Below are positions 1-8,411 of a stretch of 32,804 bases of DNA, piece after piece. Location of the stretch: positions 1-32,804 of the forward strand of contig NZ_LN776199.1 in the NCBI RefSeq assembly GCF_000827595.2, given 5' to 3'. Numbering within the stretch: the stretch's first letter is position 1; every line of letters begins with the position of its first letter. This DNA is from Necropsobacter massiliensis. Its GTDB lineage: Bacteria > Pseudomonadota > Gammaproteobacteria > Enterobacterales > Pasteurellaceae. The notes beneath the pieces are model-generated. The model saw only the letters and a program-made list of their open reading frames with translations, ran no database searches and was not told the DNA's origin. Position numbers and translations under genes: made by a program.

Positions 1-28
1 CTTGTGGTTTTTTTATGGGTGATACTCG

Positions 29-63
<35 letters not shown>

Positions 64-182
64 GTTTAGTTTTCATTAATTGGAATATTCAAAGTAAATG
101 TTTACTCCACCCGCCTGATAAACCGAAAAATCCATACCAGATAATCGCCCCCTCCGGCAAATCCATCAAACAACCGAAAAAC

Positions 183-223
183 GCACCGCACTTTTACTCA
201 ACATAAAAGTGCGGTGCATTTTT
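183..223. terminator. USS-dyad intrinsic terminator downstream of sapF
   Basis: A 14-bp perfect stem (183-196 with 204-217) is built from two oppositely oriented uptake signal sequences around a 7-nt loop. It has a T5 tail on the plus strand (219-223) and a GTTTTTC tail on the minus strand. The minus-strand reading lies about 50 nt past the sapF stop, so it probably ends the sap operon. Paired USSs acting as terminators are a known Pasteurellaceae habit. The remaining bases between 1 and 268 hold nothing else I can support. Confidence 0.85.
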
Positions 224-268
224 AGCGAATTTTTATCTGTGATTATTAACCCGTTGAGAATAATATTT

Positions 269-1090
269 TTAATTATTATGTAGCGTTAGGTGAGACGGCC
301 ATGAATCGATGTTGAGCAGTTGGCCGAAGTGGCTTTCTATCAGACGCTTGGTGACTTCATTTTGCGGATCACTGAAAATGGAACGCGTATCACCGTATTC
401 AATCATCCGTCCTTCATCCATAACCAGCACATTATCTGCGATATGTTTGATGATACCGAGATGTTGACCGACATAAATATAAGATATACCTAATTTTTCC
501 TGAATTTCCAGCATGAGGTTCATAAGCTGCGTTTTAACTGTGGTATCCAGTGACCCGAGCGCGTCGTCGGCAATGATGATTTCCGGCTCCAGAATCAAGG
601 CGCGGGCCAGTGCAACGCGCTGCTTTTGACTGATTGACATGGTGCTGATTTTGACATTGGCATGATCCGGATACAGACCGACTAAGCGTAATGTCGAAAA
701 TATTTTTTCATTACGTTGATTTTCATCAGTTTTATTGCCTGCCAAACGTAAAGGCGCATCAAGAATTTGACCTATATTGAGTTTGGGATTAAACGAGGTG
801 TTTGGATCCTGAAAGACCATTCTGATATGGCGAGAACGATAGTGATAATCACCGAAGCTCAGCGGGTTTCCTTTAAAAAGTATTTCTCCTTTCGTGGGCT
901 GGATGATTCCAACGATCATTTTGGCTAAGGTCGATTTTCCGGAACTGTTTTTACCAATAATGGCTAATGTTTGTTTGCGTTCCAGCGCAAAACTGATTTC
1001 TTCAACCGCATTAAATTGGTTGACACCAAAAATACCGACTTTATCTGTAAAGGATTTGGATAAATTATCAACTTGTAATAAGGGGATCAT
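269..1090 (-). CDS. sapF: Peptide transport ATP-binding protein SapF
   Basis: SapF is one of the two cytoplasmic ATPases of the Sap importer, linked to resistance to cationic antimicrobial peptides and to heme/peptide uptake. The product is 273 aa with Walker A GKNSSGKS (46-53), Q-loop Gln94 and switch His210. Two key positions are unusual. The signature reads MSISQ (151-155), without the usual Gly, and the Walker B end is ADDALGSLD, with Asp176 where the catalytic Glu normally sits. The long segment [16 protein letters not shown] closely resembles enterobacterial SapF, so the family call is firm. It is the last gene of sapABCDF, 11 nt after sapD. No sapZ-like gene is visible between it and the terminator at 183-223. 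Confidence 0.93.
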   Translation of the reverse strand: MIPLLQVDNLSKSFTDKVGIFGVNQFNAVEEISFALERKQTLAIIGKNSSGKSTLAKMIVGIIQPTKGEILFKGNPLSFGDYHYRSRHIRMVFQDPNTSFNPKLNIGQILDAPLRLAGNKTDENQRNEKIFSTLRLVGLYPDHANVKISTMSISQKQRVALARALILEPEIIIADDALGSLDTTVKTQLMNLMLEIQEKLGISYIYVGQHLGIIKHIADNVLVMDEGRMIEYGDTRSIFSDPQNEVTKRLIESHFGQLLNIDSWPSHLTLHNN

Positions 1091-1101
1091 AATCTGTCTT
1101 C

Positions 1102-2157
1102 TTATGCTTTGATATTATCTTGAAAAACCACAAGCGGCATGCTCGCATCATCTCTTTCTTTACGCTGGTTTTCTCGTAAATTCAGTGGATAATGGCAGTT
1201 GAACTCATGCTGTTTAATTCGTCGGGAAACTGGTTTGACGACGCATTTGCGCTGCGCGAAAGGACAGCGCGGTCCGAGCCGACAGCCGATTGGCATCTGC
1301 TCCAATAGCGGTACCGTGCCTTTTAACGTGCCCAGTCGGCTTTTAGGCACTAGCGGTTGTCTGAAATCCGGAATTGAATGCAGCAATGCGTTGGTGTAAG
1401 GATGATGCGGCGTTTGCAATATTTCCTCTTTCGGACCGGATTCCGCATTTTGTCCGCAATACAGAACAGTAAAACTATCGCACCAGTCGCTTATGCTGTT
1501 GATGTCGTTGCTGGCCAGCAGCACGGACATTCCCTGATTTTGATTCATGCTCAATAACAGGCGAAAAATTTGCGCTTTAGTAATTGATTCCAGTGAATTC
1601 GTTGGTTCGTCAGCAATTAACAGACGAGGCTGGTTGGCAATCGCCAGTGCGATCATCACTTTTTGCTCTTCACCTTCGGTAATCTCATTCGGGTAGCTGC
1701 GCATAATATCCTGATGATCCTTAATGCCGACGCGATGAAGTAACTCAATGGCTCGCCGTTTTTTCCAACCGAACCATTGCCACCAATGTCCTTTGAATGT
1801 CCAAGACGGAATATTTTGAATCAGTTGTTTACCGATTTTTCGGCTCGGATCGAGACAGGTCAGTGGTTCCTGAAAAATCATCGAGATTTCTTTGCCTACC
1901 AACTTGCGGCGCTTTTTCGGGCTGAGTTTCAGTAATTCTATATCATTAAAACGGAAACGATCAGCAGTTACGATCCAAGAATCTTTTACCGCGTTACAGA
2001 TAACTTTCGCGATCAGACTTTTTCCGGAACCGGATTCGCCGACCAAACCGCGGATTTCTCCGTCATTCAGGGTTAGACTGACATTATCGACAATTTTGAT
2101 GCGCCCGTTTGGGGTTTTTATTTCAATACAGAGATTGCGAATATCAAGTAAAGCCAT
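1102..2157 (-). CDS. sapD: Peptide transport ATP-binding protein SapD
   Basis: SapD is the second ATPase of the Sap transporter; in E. coli it also supplies ATP-binding function to Trk potassium uptake. The product is 351 aa, with Walker A GESGSGKS (40-47), Q-loop Gln96, a non-canonical signature ITEGE (159-163; E. coli SapD has LTEGE) and Walker B LLIADEPT with Asp183-Glu184. The switch region reads LLASNDIN, placing Asn217 where the H-loop His is expected. The C-terminal oligopeptide-transporter extension is present, with the [14 protein letters not shown] cysteine cluster. It starts 8 nt after the sapC stop and is followed 11 nt later by sapF, so it belongs to one transcript. Confidence 0.94.
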   Translation of the reverse strand: MALLDIRNLCIEIKTPNGRIKIVDNVSLTLNDGEIRGLVGESGSGKSLIAKVICNAVKDSWIVTADRFRFNDIELLKLSPKKRRKLVGKEISMIFQEPLTCLDPSRKIGKQLIQNIPSWTFKGHWWQWFGWKKRRAIELLHRVGIKDHQDIMRSYPNEITEGEEQKVMIALAIANQPRLLIADEPTNSLESITKAQIFRLLLSMNQNQGMSVLLASNDINSISDWCDSFTVLYCGQNAESGPKEEILQTPHHPYTNALLHSIPDFRQPLVPKSRLGTLKGTVPLLEQMPIGCRLGPRCPFAQRKCVVKPVSRRIKQHEFNCHYPLNLRENQRKERDDASMPLVVFQDNIKA

Positions 2158-2165
2158 TTAGTTAC

Positions 2166-3053
2166 CTACCGATAGTATTTTTCTATGGCGTTGCAAATGC
2201 CGTTGCTCAGCACAAGACCGATCAAAATCGTGATAATAATAGCAATGCCGGGCAGTATAACCGTCCACGGGGCGAGATAAATGAGTTCCAGAGAATCTTT
2301 GATCATTGCGCCCCACTCGGGTGTCGGGCGTTGTGCACCGAGCGAAATAAAGCTCAATGCGCTGATATCCAGTATCACAATAATAAAGGCGCGGGTAATT
2401 TCACGGATATAAGATACATAGATATTTGGAAAAATCGTTTCGGTCAGCAAGACCCAGTTAGACGCCCCTTCCAAGCGTAACATTAAAATGTATTCTTTTT
2501 TTAATTCCTGTTGAATAGCCTGATAAATTTCATGAATAAAATAAGGCAGCAATGCTAAGGTGATCGCCAGCATCGCGTTGATTAAACTGGCTTCCATTAA
2601 GGTTGCAATAATAATTGCAATCAGCAGGATTGGAATCGACAGAAAGGCATCGAAAAAATGCCCTAGTATCCGAGATTTTATGCCTTGCGACATGCCCGCC
2701 CAAACGCCGAGAATACCGCCTAATACCGCAGTAAAAATCACCACAATCAATGCTGAACCGAACGTATAGCGCGTGCCGATAATCAGACGGCTTAGCAGAT
2801 CTCGTCCGATATCGTCCGTACCAAAAAAATAAGCGATTTTGCCGCCGTCAACCCAAGAAGGCGGAATTAATTCGTAACCGACGAATTGCATATCGCTTGA
2901 ATAAGGCGCAATAAACGGGCTGAAAAGTGCGGTCAAAATTAGCGCAATAAATAAATAAAGGCTGATTAAGGCGATTCTGTCCTGACGAAACGTATTCCAG
3001 ATATGTCGGAATGCGAATGTTTCACGGAAGTCTTCCGGTTCTCTATCTTGCAT
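2166..3053 (-). CDS. sapC: Peptide transport permease SapC
   Basis: SapC is an inner-membrane permease subunit of the DppC/OppC type (295 aa). An N-terminal cytoplasmic segment is followed by a first membrane helix (about residues 28-49), a periplasmic domain and five further hydrophobic segments. The coupling loop containing KKEYILMLRLEGAS, which contacts the ATPases, precedes a conserved GAQRPTPEWGAMI stretch typical of this permease class. The start overlaps the end of sapB by 11 nt, which indicates translational coupling. A USS lies inside the gene at 2925-2933. Confidence 0.93.
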   Translation of the reverse strand: MQDREPEDFRETFAFRHIWNTFRQDRIALISLYLFIALILTALFSPFIAPYSSDMQFVGYELIPPSWVDGGKIAYFFGTDDIGRDLLSRLIIGTRYTFGSALIVVIFTAVLGGILGVWAGMSQGIKSRILGHFFDAFLSIPILLIAIIIATLMEASLINAMLAITLALLPYFIHEIYQAIQQELKKEYILMLRLEGASNWVLLTETIFPNIYVSYIREITRAFIIVILDISALSFISLGAQRPTPEWGAMIKDSLELIYLAPWTVILPGIAIIITILIGLVLSNGICNAIEKYYR

Positions 3054-4008
3054 ACCAGCCCTTCTTATTTAACGGATCTAACATAAAAGTCAGTATTTCG
3101 GCAAATAAATTGATTACGATAATACATAAGCCGATGACGATGATGCCGGCGGCGATGCTGTTATAATCCTGTATGCCCACCGCGTCAATTAACCAGCGAC
3201 CGATCCCCGGCCAGCCGAAAGTGCCTTCGACCAGCATACACTGCGCCATAACCAGCGTAAACAAACGTGGCATTTGCGGCACCAGCAGCGGTAAAGTATT
3301 GCGCAAAATGTGTCGGCGCAGAATTTTGCAGATTGACCAACCTTTCGTCATAGTGATTTTTATATAATTTTGTTCCAACAGATATTCCGCCCGGGTCTGT
3401 ACCAGACGTATGATTTCCATAGTCGGCAAAATAGCTAGCACCAAGGTCGGCAGCACCAGATGTTGCAGTACGTTTTGGATGATTTTAATCCGGTAAGGCT
3501 CGTTGATAAACCATACGTCAATAATGGGGAAGCCGGTTATCGGTTTAATTTCATATAGCAGGTTATATTGCCCGATTGCGGAAATTTCCCAGTTGTGAAT
3601 CGAGGAAAAATAAAGCAAAATCGGCGCAACCCAGAAAACGGGAATCGACAAGCCGATAGACGAAATGACCCGAATGGCTTTTCCGCACATATTTTTACTG
3701 TTTATGGCACCGACCACGCCTAACGGAATAGCAAAGATAATTGCCAATAAAATGGCGCAAAAACACAGTTCCAGCGTTGGCGGCAGTACCGTCAGAATCA
3801 GATCCTTTAAGGATTCGCCGCCGTTATAGCTGATACCAAAATCACCTTGTAATAAATTCTGTATATACAGTAAATAACCCGAATAAAAATATGGTGTGGC
3901 GAAGACTTCGTTTAACGGATCGCGCATCAGCACCGTATAACTGATGACGGAAATAATCAACAGCGTGATGCAAAGTAAAATAACATGTCGGAAGAAAGAA
4001 AAAATCAT
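3043..4008 (-). CDS. sapB: Peptide transport permease SapB
   Basis: SapB is an inner-membrane permease subunit of the DppB/OppB type (321 aa) with about six membrane segments, the first at residues 8-28. The cytoplasmic EAA-like coupling loop is recognisable as YIKITMTKGWSICKILRRHIL, followed by RNTLPLLVPQ. It pairs with SapC to form the channel for substrates delivered by SapA. The ATG overlaps the sapA stop by 4 nt and the gene end overlaps sapC by 11 nt, so the three genes are tightly coupled. Confidence 0.92.
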   Translation of the reverse strand: MIFSFFRHVILLCITLLIISVISYTVLMRDPLNEVFATPYFYSGYLLYIQNLLQGDFGISYNGGESLKDLILTVLPPTLELCFCAILLAIIFAIPLGVVGAINSKNMCGKAIRVISSIGLSIPVFWVAPILLYFSSIHNWEISAIGQYNLLYEIKPITGFPIIDVWFINEPYRIKIIQNVLQHLVLPTLVLAILPTMEIIRLVQTRAEYLLEQNYIKITMTKGWSICKILRRHILRNTLPLLVPQMPRLFTLVMAQCMLVEGTFGWPGIGRWLIDAVGIQDYNSIAAGIIVIGLCIIVINLFAEILTFMLDPLNKKGWYAR

Positions 4009-5705
4009 CGTTTGCCCTCTTTTTTATAGGACAGCGTGGCGAAGTTGATGCTGCCGAAAGGCGTCATATCAATCCCCTGAACGCGCGATGCGGCGATAAG
4101 AACGCGTTTGACATTCGCCAGCGGAATAATCGGCAGTTCGGATAAGATCAATTTTTGCGCCGTGTTGTATGCCGCCGCTCGGTTGCGTAGGTTGGATGTT
4201 GCCAAAGCTTCGTTCATCATTCTTTCAAAGGGTTCATAGCACCAGTTGGATAAATTAGTTATATCGTTTACGGTGCCGCAGCCTAAAATTGGGCGCATAA
4301 AGCTGTCGGGATCCAAATTACCGGCCAGCCAGCCAGTCAGAATCATATCGTAGTCTTCGGTTCCGTTTCTGAGCTGCTGAATTAAATAGGTTCTAGTTAC
4401 GGTACGGATATTAACGCTAACGCCGGCTTTTGCTAGGTCAAATTTAATCAGTTCGGCCATTTTTGATGGCGACGGGTTATATACTTGCTCTTCATTTAAT
4501 ACCCACATATTGAGATGAAGGGATTTATTTCGGAAGAAATCCGCCGCCGCTTGCGGATTATAGTCATAAGCGAAATCCTGCGTATTGACAGTCGCTGCCC
4601 AAGAGATAGTCGGAATAATATTGTTGGCGACGGTTGCTGTGTTATGGTAAATGGTATTGATTAATCGGTTACGATTGATGGATTGCGAAATTGCGCGGCG
4701 CAATGCTGCATCCTGGATTTGCGGTTTTTGAAAATTAAATGCCAGATAAGCCAGATTCATCCCATCGGTGGATTTGATGTAATATTTTTCATGATACTGT
4801 TTTAGCAATCCGAGCTGGCTGACTTCCGGATAAGAGGAAATCTGACATTCGCCGTTAAGAAATTTCAGCAATCTGCCGGTGCGGTCATTGGAAAAGTCAA
4901 TGGTAATATTTTTGATTCGCGCTTCCTTTTTCCAGTAATTCTCGTTTCTGACCAAACGTACATATTGGTTACGGAAAAAATTCTTTACCTGATAAGGGCC
5001 GGTGCCGACTGGCAGAGCATCAATTTGTGCCAGATTATCATCCGCATTAAGTTGTAGCGCATATTCTTGCGAGAAGATAATGGCATATTGACTGGCTAAA
5101 TGCGACAAAATTGAAGCATCCGGCTCAAATAGATTGATTTGTACCTGATGGCTACCGATAGCTTTCACCGATTCGATTTTCTCGTTCAAACGAATACTCT
5201 CGAAATACGGAAAACGGACTTTCTTAGCCTGTTCGTGAAAGATTTTATATTGTGGGTTTTTATAATCCGCCGGGCTGGTATCCAGCGTCGGCAATGCTGT
5301 GTTATAGCCTAACACGCGGTTAAGGGAGAACACCACATCGTCGGCGTTGAAATCGCGGGTCGGGGTAAACCAGTCGGTATGATGAAATTTAACCCCTTTG
5401 CGCAGATTAAGCGTAATGGTCTTGCCGTCCGCCGAAATGTGATAAGACTGTGCCAGAACAGGCTCAAGGGTCGCGCTGTTATTTTTTATCTCAAATAACT
5501 TGTTATAGATTTGTTCTGTCACCACATTCATACTGGTGCCAGCATCAGCAGTCTGCGGATTGAAGGAAAAACCGTTGGCGTGCGTACAGTAAATCAATCC
5601 GTTATCGGTTAATATTTTCGGCACTTTCGGCGCAGCGACGGCACATTCGGCAGCAATAACACAGAATCCGAGCAAGCAAAACGCCGCGATTTTTCTAGTA
5701 AACAT
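4005..5705 (-). CDS. sapA: Periplasmic peptide/heme-binding protein SapA
   Basis: SapA is the extracytoplasmic solute-binding protein (SBP_bac_5 family) of the Sap importer. In Haemophilus it binds antimicrobial peptides and heme. The product is 566 aa with a Sec signal peptide (MFTRKIAAFCLLGFCVIAAE..., predicted cleavage after AVAA near residue 25). It has no lipobox in a typical position, although a Cys occurs near residue 21. The mature part carries the family hallmark region starting TLNLRKGVKFHHTDW and a conserved GTGPYQVKNF segment. It is first in sapABCDF and its start faces ycjX across a 66-bp gap. A weak AGG before the ATG is the only Shine-Dalgarno candidate. Confidence 0.93.
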   Translation of the reverse strand: MFTRKIAAFCLLGFCVIAAECAVAAPKVPKILTDNGLIYCTHANGFSFNPQTADAGTSMNVVTEQIYNKLFEIKNNSATLEPVLAQSYHISADGKTITLNLRKGVKFHHTDWFTPTRDFNADDVVFSLNRVLGYNTALPTLDTSPADYKNPQYKIFHEQAKKVRFPYFESIRLNEKIESVKAIGSHQVQINLFEPDASILSHLASQYAIIFSQEYALQLNADDNLAQIDALPVGTGPYQVKNFFRNQYVRLVRNENYWKKEARIKNITIDFSNDRTGRLLKFLNGECQISSYPEVSQLGLLKQYHEKYYIKSTDGMNLAYLAFNFQKPQIQDAALRRAISQSINRNRLINTIYHNTATVANNIIPTISWAATVNTQDFAYDYNPQAAADFFRNKSLHLNMWVLNEEQVYNPSPSKMAELIKFDLAKAGVSVNIRTVTRTYLIQQLRNGTEDYDMILTGWLAGNLDPDSFMRPILGCGTVNDITNLSNWCYEPFERMMNEALATSNLRNRAAAYNTAQKLILSELPIIPLANVKRVLIAASRVQGIDMTPFGSINFATLSYKKEGKR

Positions 5706-5771
5706 AAAACCTGTAATTGTGATAAATTATGTAGGGATTGTAAGATATATTGACGGAATTTAGAAATAAAA
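5706..5771. promoter_or_regulatory. Divergent sapA / ycjX promoter region
   Basis: This 66-bp AT-rich gap separates two divergent operons, so both promoters must lie in it or just inside the genes. On the minus strand an ATAATT-type -10 candidate lies about 20 nt before sapA. No clear -35 hexamer, PhoP-like repeat or other operator is visible. Neither gene has a strong ribosome-binding site. Confidence 0.5.
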
Positions 5772-7178
5772 ATGTTGAATTATATTCAAAAAGAGCTGGA
5801 CGATATGATTAACCGCGGTTTCGACCGCACTTTGCGTATCGCTGTGACCGGGTTGAGCCGCAGCGGCAAAACAGCGTTTATTACCAGCCTGATTAATCAG
5901 CTGCTGCATATCAACCGAGTGGACAACAGCCATCTGCCGTTATTTGAACCGGCACGCAGCCATGCGATTATCGGCGTGAAGCGGGTGGCCCAGCAGGATC
6001 TGAAAATTCCCCGTTTTGATTACGAAACGAATCTGAACGATCTCTCCGCTACACCGGCAGTATGGCCGCAATCAACCCGCGGCGTCAGCGAAACCCGTCT
6101 GGCAATCCGTTTTCAGCGCCAGCACGGATTGCTGCGTCATCTTAAAGAAAAAGGCACATTATATCTGGATATTTTCGATTATCCGGGCGAATGGCTGCTG
6201 GATTTGCCGCTGCTGGAACGCTCTTATGCGCAGTGGTCACAACAGCAGCGCACTTTAATGCACGGCAAACGTGGCGAACTGGCGAATAACTGGCAGCAGA
6301 AAATGAAGCGGCTGGATCTGAGCCTTACCGCTGATGAAGAGATATTGGCGCAACTGGCCAAGGATTACACCGACTTTCTCTTCGCCTGTAAACGGCAAGG
6401 GCTGGATTTTATCCAGCCGGGACGTTTTGTCTTGCCGGGCGAGCTGGATGGTGCGCCGGCGCTACAATTTTTTCCGCTGACGCATCTAAGCGAGGAACAA
6501 TGGTTGCAATTAAAAAATGAAAGTGCGCCGGACAGCTATTTTGCCGTGCTGAATCGTCGTTACGAATACTATTGCCGTCATATCGTAAAAGGCTTTTATC
6601 GGAATTATTTCGCCACCTTTGATCGACAAGTGATTCTGGCAGATTGCCTGACTCCGCTGAATCATAGCCGGCAGGCCTTTTGTGATATGCAAGAAGGCTT
6701 GCAACAGCTGTTTAAAAACTTTCATTACGGCAAGCGAACGCTGTTAAACCGGCTATTTTCTCCCCGTATTGACAAACTGATGTTTATCGCCACCAAAGCG
6801 GATCATATTACCAGTGATCAATTGCCGAATTTGGTCAGCCTGATGCGTCAGCTGGTGCAAGAAGGCGGACGCCATGCCGAATATGAGGGGATTGAAACCG
6901 AATATACCGCAATTGCGGCAATTCGAGCCACACAGCAAGTGGTGGTCACGCAAAATGGCAAACATTTCAAAGCGATTCAGGGTATCCGTTCGGCGGATAA
7001 ACAGCATATCACTTTATATCCCGGTTCAGTGCCAAACAGACTGCCACAGGCGGCGTTTTGGCAGACACAGCGATTTGAATTCGATCAGTTTGAGCCGCAG
7101 CCGTTGGAGGCGGGTGAACCGATTCCGCATTTACGCATGGACGCTGTGTTACAGTTTCTACTGGGCGATAAAATTTAA
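5772..7178 (+). CDS. ycjX: YcjX family P-loop GTPase-like protein (DUF463)
   Basis: YcjX is a conserved stress-associated protein that in enterobacteria sits next to the psp operon and upstream of ycjF and tyrR. Its exact role is not established. The 468-aa product carries Walker A GLSRSGKT (27-34), a DYPGEWLLDLPLL switch-like motif after a hydrophobic strand, and a late TKADHI motif resembling the NKxD base-recognition element of GTPases. The first ATG is kept because the N-terminus (MLNYIQKELDDMINRGFDR) aligns in length with the E. coli protein, although no clear Shine-Dalgarno precedes it. ycjF follows after 62 nt, preserving the ycjX-ycjF-tyrR order. Confidence 0.92.
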   Translation: MLNYIQKELDDMINRGFDRTLRIAVTGLSRSGKTAFITSLINQLLHINRVDNSHLPLFEPARSHAIIGVKRVAQQDLKIPRFDYETNLNDLSATPAVWPQSTRGVSETRLAIRFQRQHGLLRHLKEKGTLYLDIFDYPGEWLLDLPLLERSYAQWSQQQRTLMHGKRGELANNWQQKMKRLDLSLTADEEILAQLAKDYTDFLFACKRQGLDFIQPGRFVLPGELDGAPALQFFPLTHLSEEQWLQLKNESAPDSYFAVLNRRYEYYCRHIVKGFYRNYFATFDRQVILADCLTPLNHSRQAFCDMQEGLQQLFKNFHYGKRTLLNRLFSPRIDKLMFIATKADHITSDQLPNLVSLMRQLVQEGGRHAEYEGIETEYTAIAAIRATQQVVVTQNGKHFKAIQGIRSADKQHITLYPGSVPNRLPQAAFWQTQRFEFDQFEPQPLEAGEPIPHLRMDAVLQFLLGDKI

Positions 7179-7240
7179 TGGCCGTCTTATCGTTGAGCGG
7201 CAAATCCCTTGAATCCCTTTTGATAGAATAAAGAAAAATT

Positions 7241-8344
7241 ATGCAAAAACAGATATTTACCGACTCTGACCAAGCTCATCAGCAGACACAGGAATTGAAG
7301 CCGAAACAGGAATTTGATGCACGGCATATTGCCGTTGAACCCGATTCCGTTGATAGCGTCTCCTTGGAGGGCGAACTGCTAAATCAACAATTCGAGCAGA
7401 TTGTTGCGCCGAAACCCCGCTGGTGGAAAAAAGCGCTAGCGGCGACCGCACTTTTATTCGGCGGAGCGACCGTGGCACAAACCTTACAATGGCTGATCGA
7501 CAGTTGGCAGCAGCACCAATGGATTTATTTCGCCTTTGCGCTGGTAAGTTTTTCCGTCGTTATTTTGGGTATTTCCGCGCTGGCAAAAGAATGGCGGCGT
7601 TTGGCCAGATTAAAAAAACGAATGCTGTTACAGCAGCAAAGTGAGCGGATATTAGGTAAAAGTGCGGTGGATTTTCAGCCTGATTTTTCCGTTCGCGATG
7701 GCTTGCAAAGCGATGCCGAACAAGGCAAAAAGCTATGTGCCGAGATTGTCGACAGCATGCAGATTTCCACCCAAGCGCCGGCCTATCTTCAATGGCAGCG
7801 GCAGGTAAATGACGGTTATTCGGCACAGGAAGTCACCCGTTTATTCAGCCGAAGCGTACTGAAACCGGTGGATCAGCAAGCTAAAAAGTTAATCAGTAAA
7901 AATGCGCTGGAAGCAGCGATGATCGTCGCGGTCAGCCCGCTGGCGATTGTAGATATGTTTTTTATCGCATGGCGTAATATTCGGTTGATTAATCGGCTGG
8001 CCGATATTTATGCCATTGAACTGGGCTATGTCAGCCGCCTACGCCTGTTGCGCATGGTGTTTTTAAATATTGCTTTTGCTGGGGCGACGGAAGTGGTGCA
8101 AGATATGGGTATGGAATGGCTGTCGCAGGATATTACGGCGAAACTGTCGGCGCGGGTGGCGCAGGGCTTGGGTGTTGGGCTGCTGACCGCGCGATTGGGG
8201 ATTAAGGCGATGGAATTCTGTCGTCCGCTGGCGTTTGAACAGGATGAAAAACCGCGTCTGTCGCATATTCAGAAAGAATTACTGACGAGCTTGAAGAATA
8301 CAGTATTAGGCGCTGAAAAAAGCAAACAACAGACAAAATTGTAA
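7241..8344 (+). CDS. ycjF: YcjF inner-membrane protein (DUF697)
   Basis: This is a 367-aa membrane protein of unknown biochemical function that accompanies YcjX. A polar N-terminal 60 residues precede two membrane helices (about 65-86 and 94-114). A soluble linker and a C-terminal DUF697 region follow, with a third hydrophobic segment near 224-242 (ALEAAMIVAVSPLAIVDMFF). A stretch AAAGAAAATT-like in the 5' leader (around 7226-7240) is the only ribosome-binding candidate. Two USSs fall inside the gene at 7445-7453 and 7660-7668; they encode Thr-Ala-Leu and Ser-Ala-Val, the usual readings of this signal in coding DNA. It may be co-transcribed with ycjX. Confidence 0.9.
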   Translation: MQKQIFTDSDQAHQQTQELKPKQEFDARHIAVEPDSVDSVSLEGELLNQQFEQIVAPKPRWWKKALAATALLFGGATVAQTLQWLIDSWQQHQWIYFAFALVSFSVVILGISALAKEWRRLARLKKRMLLQQQSERILGKSAVDFQPDFSVRDGLQSDAEQGKKLCAEIVDSMQISTQAPAYLQWQRQVNDGYSAQEVTRLFSRSVLKPVDQQAKKLISKNALEAAMIVAVSPLAIVDMFFIAWRNIRLINRLADIYAIELGYVSRLRLLRMVFLNIAFAGATEVVQDMGMEWLSQDITAKLSARVAQGLGVGLLTARLGIKAMEFCRPLAFEQDEKPRLSHIQKELLTSLKNTVLGAEKSKQQTKL

Positions 8345-8363
8345 ATTTTTCTTTCCATTTTGG

Positions 8364-8377
8364 TGTAAATGTTTACA
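8364..8377. promoter_or_regulatory. TGTAAA-N2-TTTACA dyad upstream of tyrR
   Basis: TGTAAATGTTTACA has two perfect 6-nt arms around TG, in the short ycjF-tyrR gap. The arms equal those of the TyrR box (TGTAAA-N6-TTTACA), but the spacer is 2 nt, not 6, so a TyrR call would be non-canonical. The position, 35-48 nt before the tyrR start, suits an operator. It may reflect autoregulation by TyrR or another dimeric regulator. Confidence 0.35.
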
Positions 8378-8411
8378 ATAATCTTCGGGATTTATTGTCG
8401 GAGAGAAAACT

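Noticed and set aside
89-166. 25-codon minus-strand frame beginning MDLPEGAIIWYG
   Set aside because: It starts just after the sapF terminator without a ribosome-binding site. It could be a gene remnant, but nothing supports expression.
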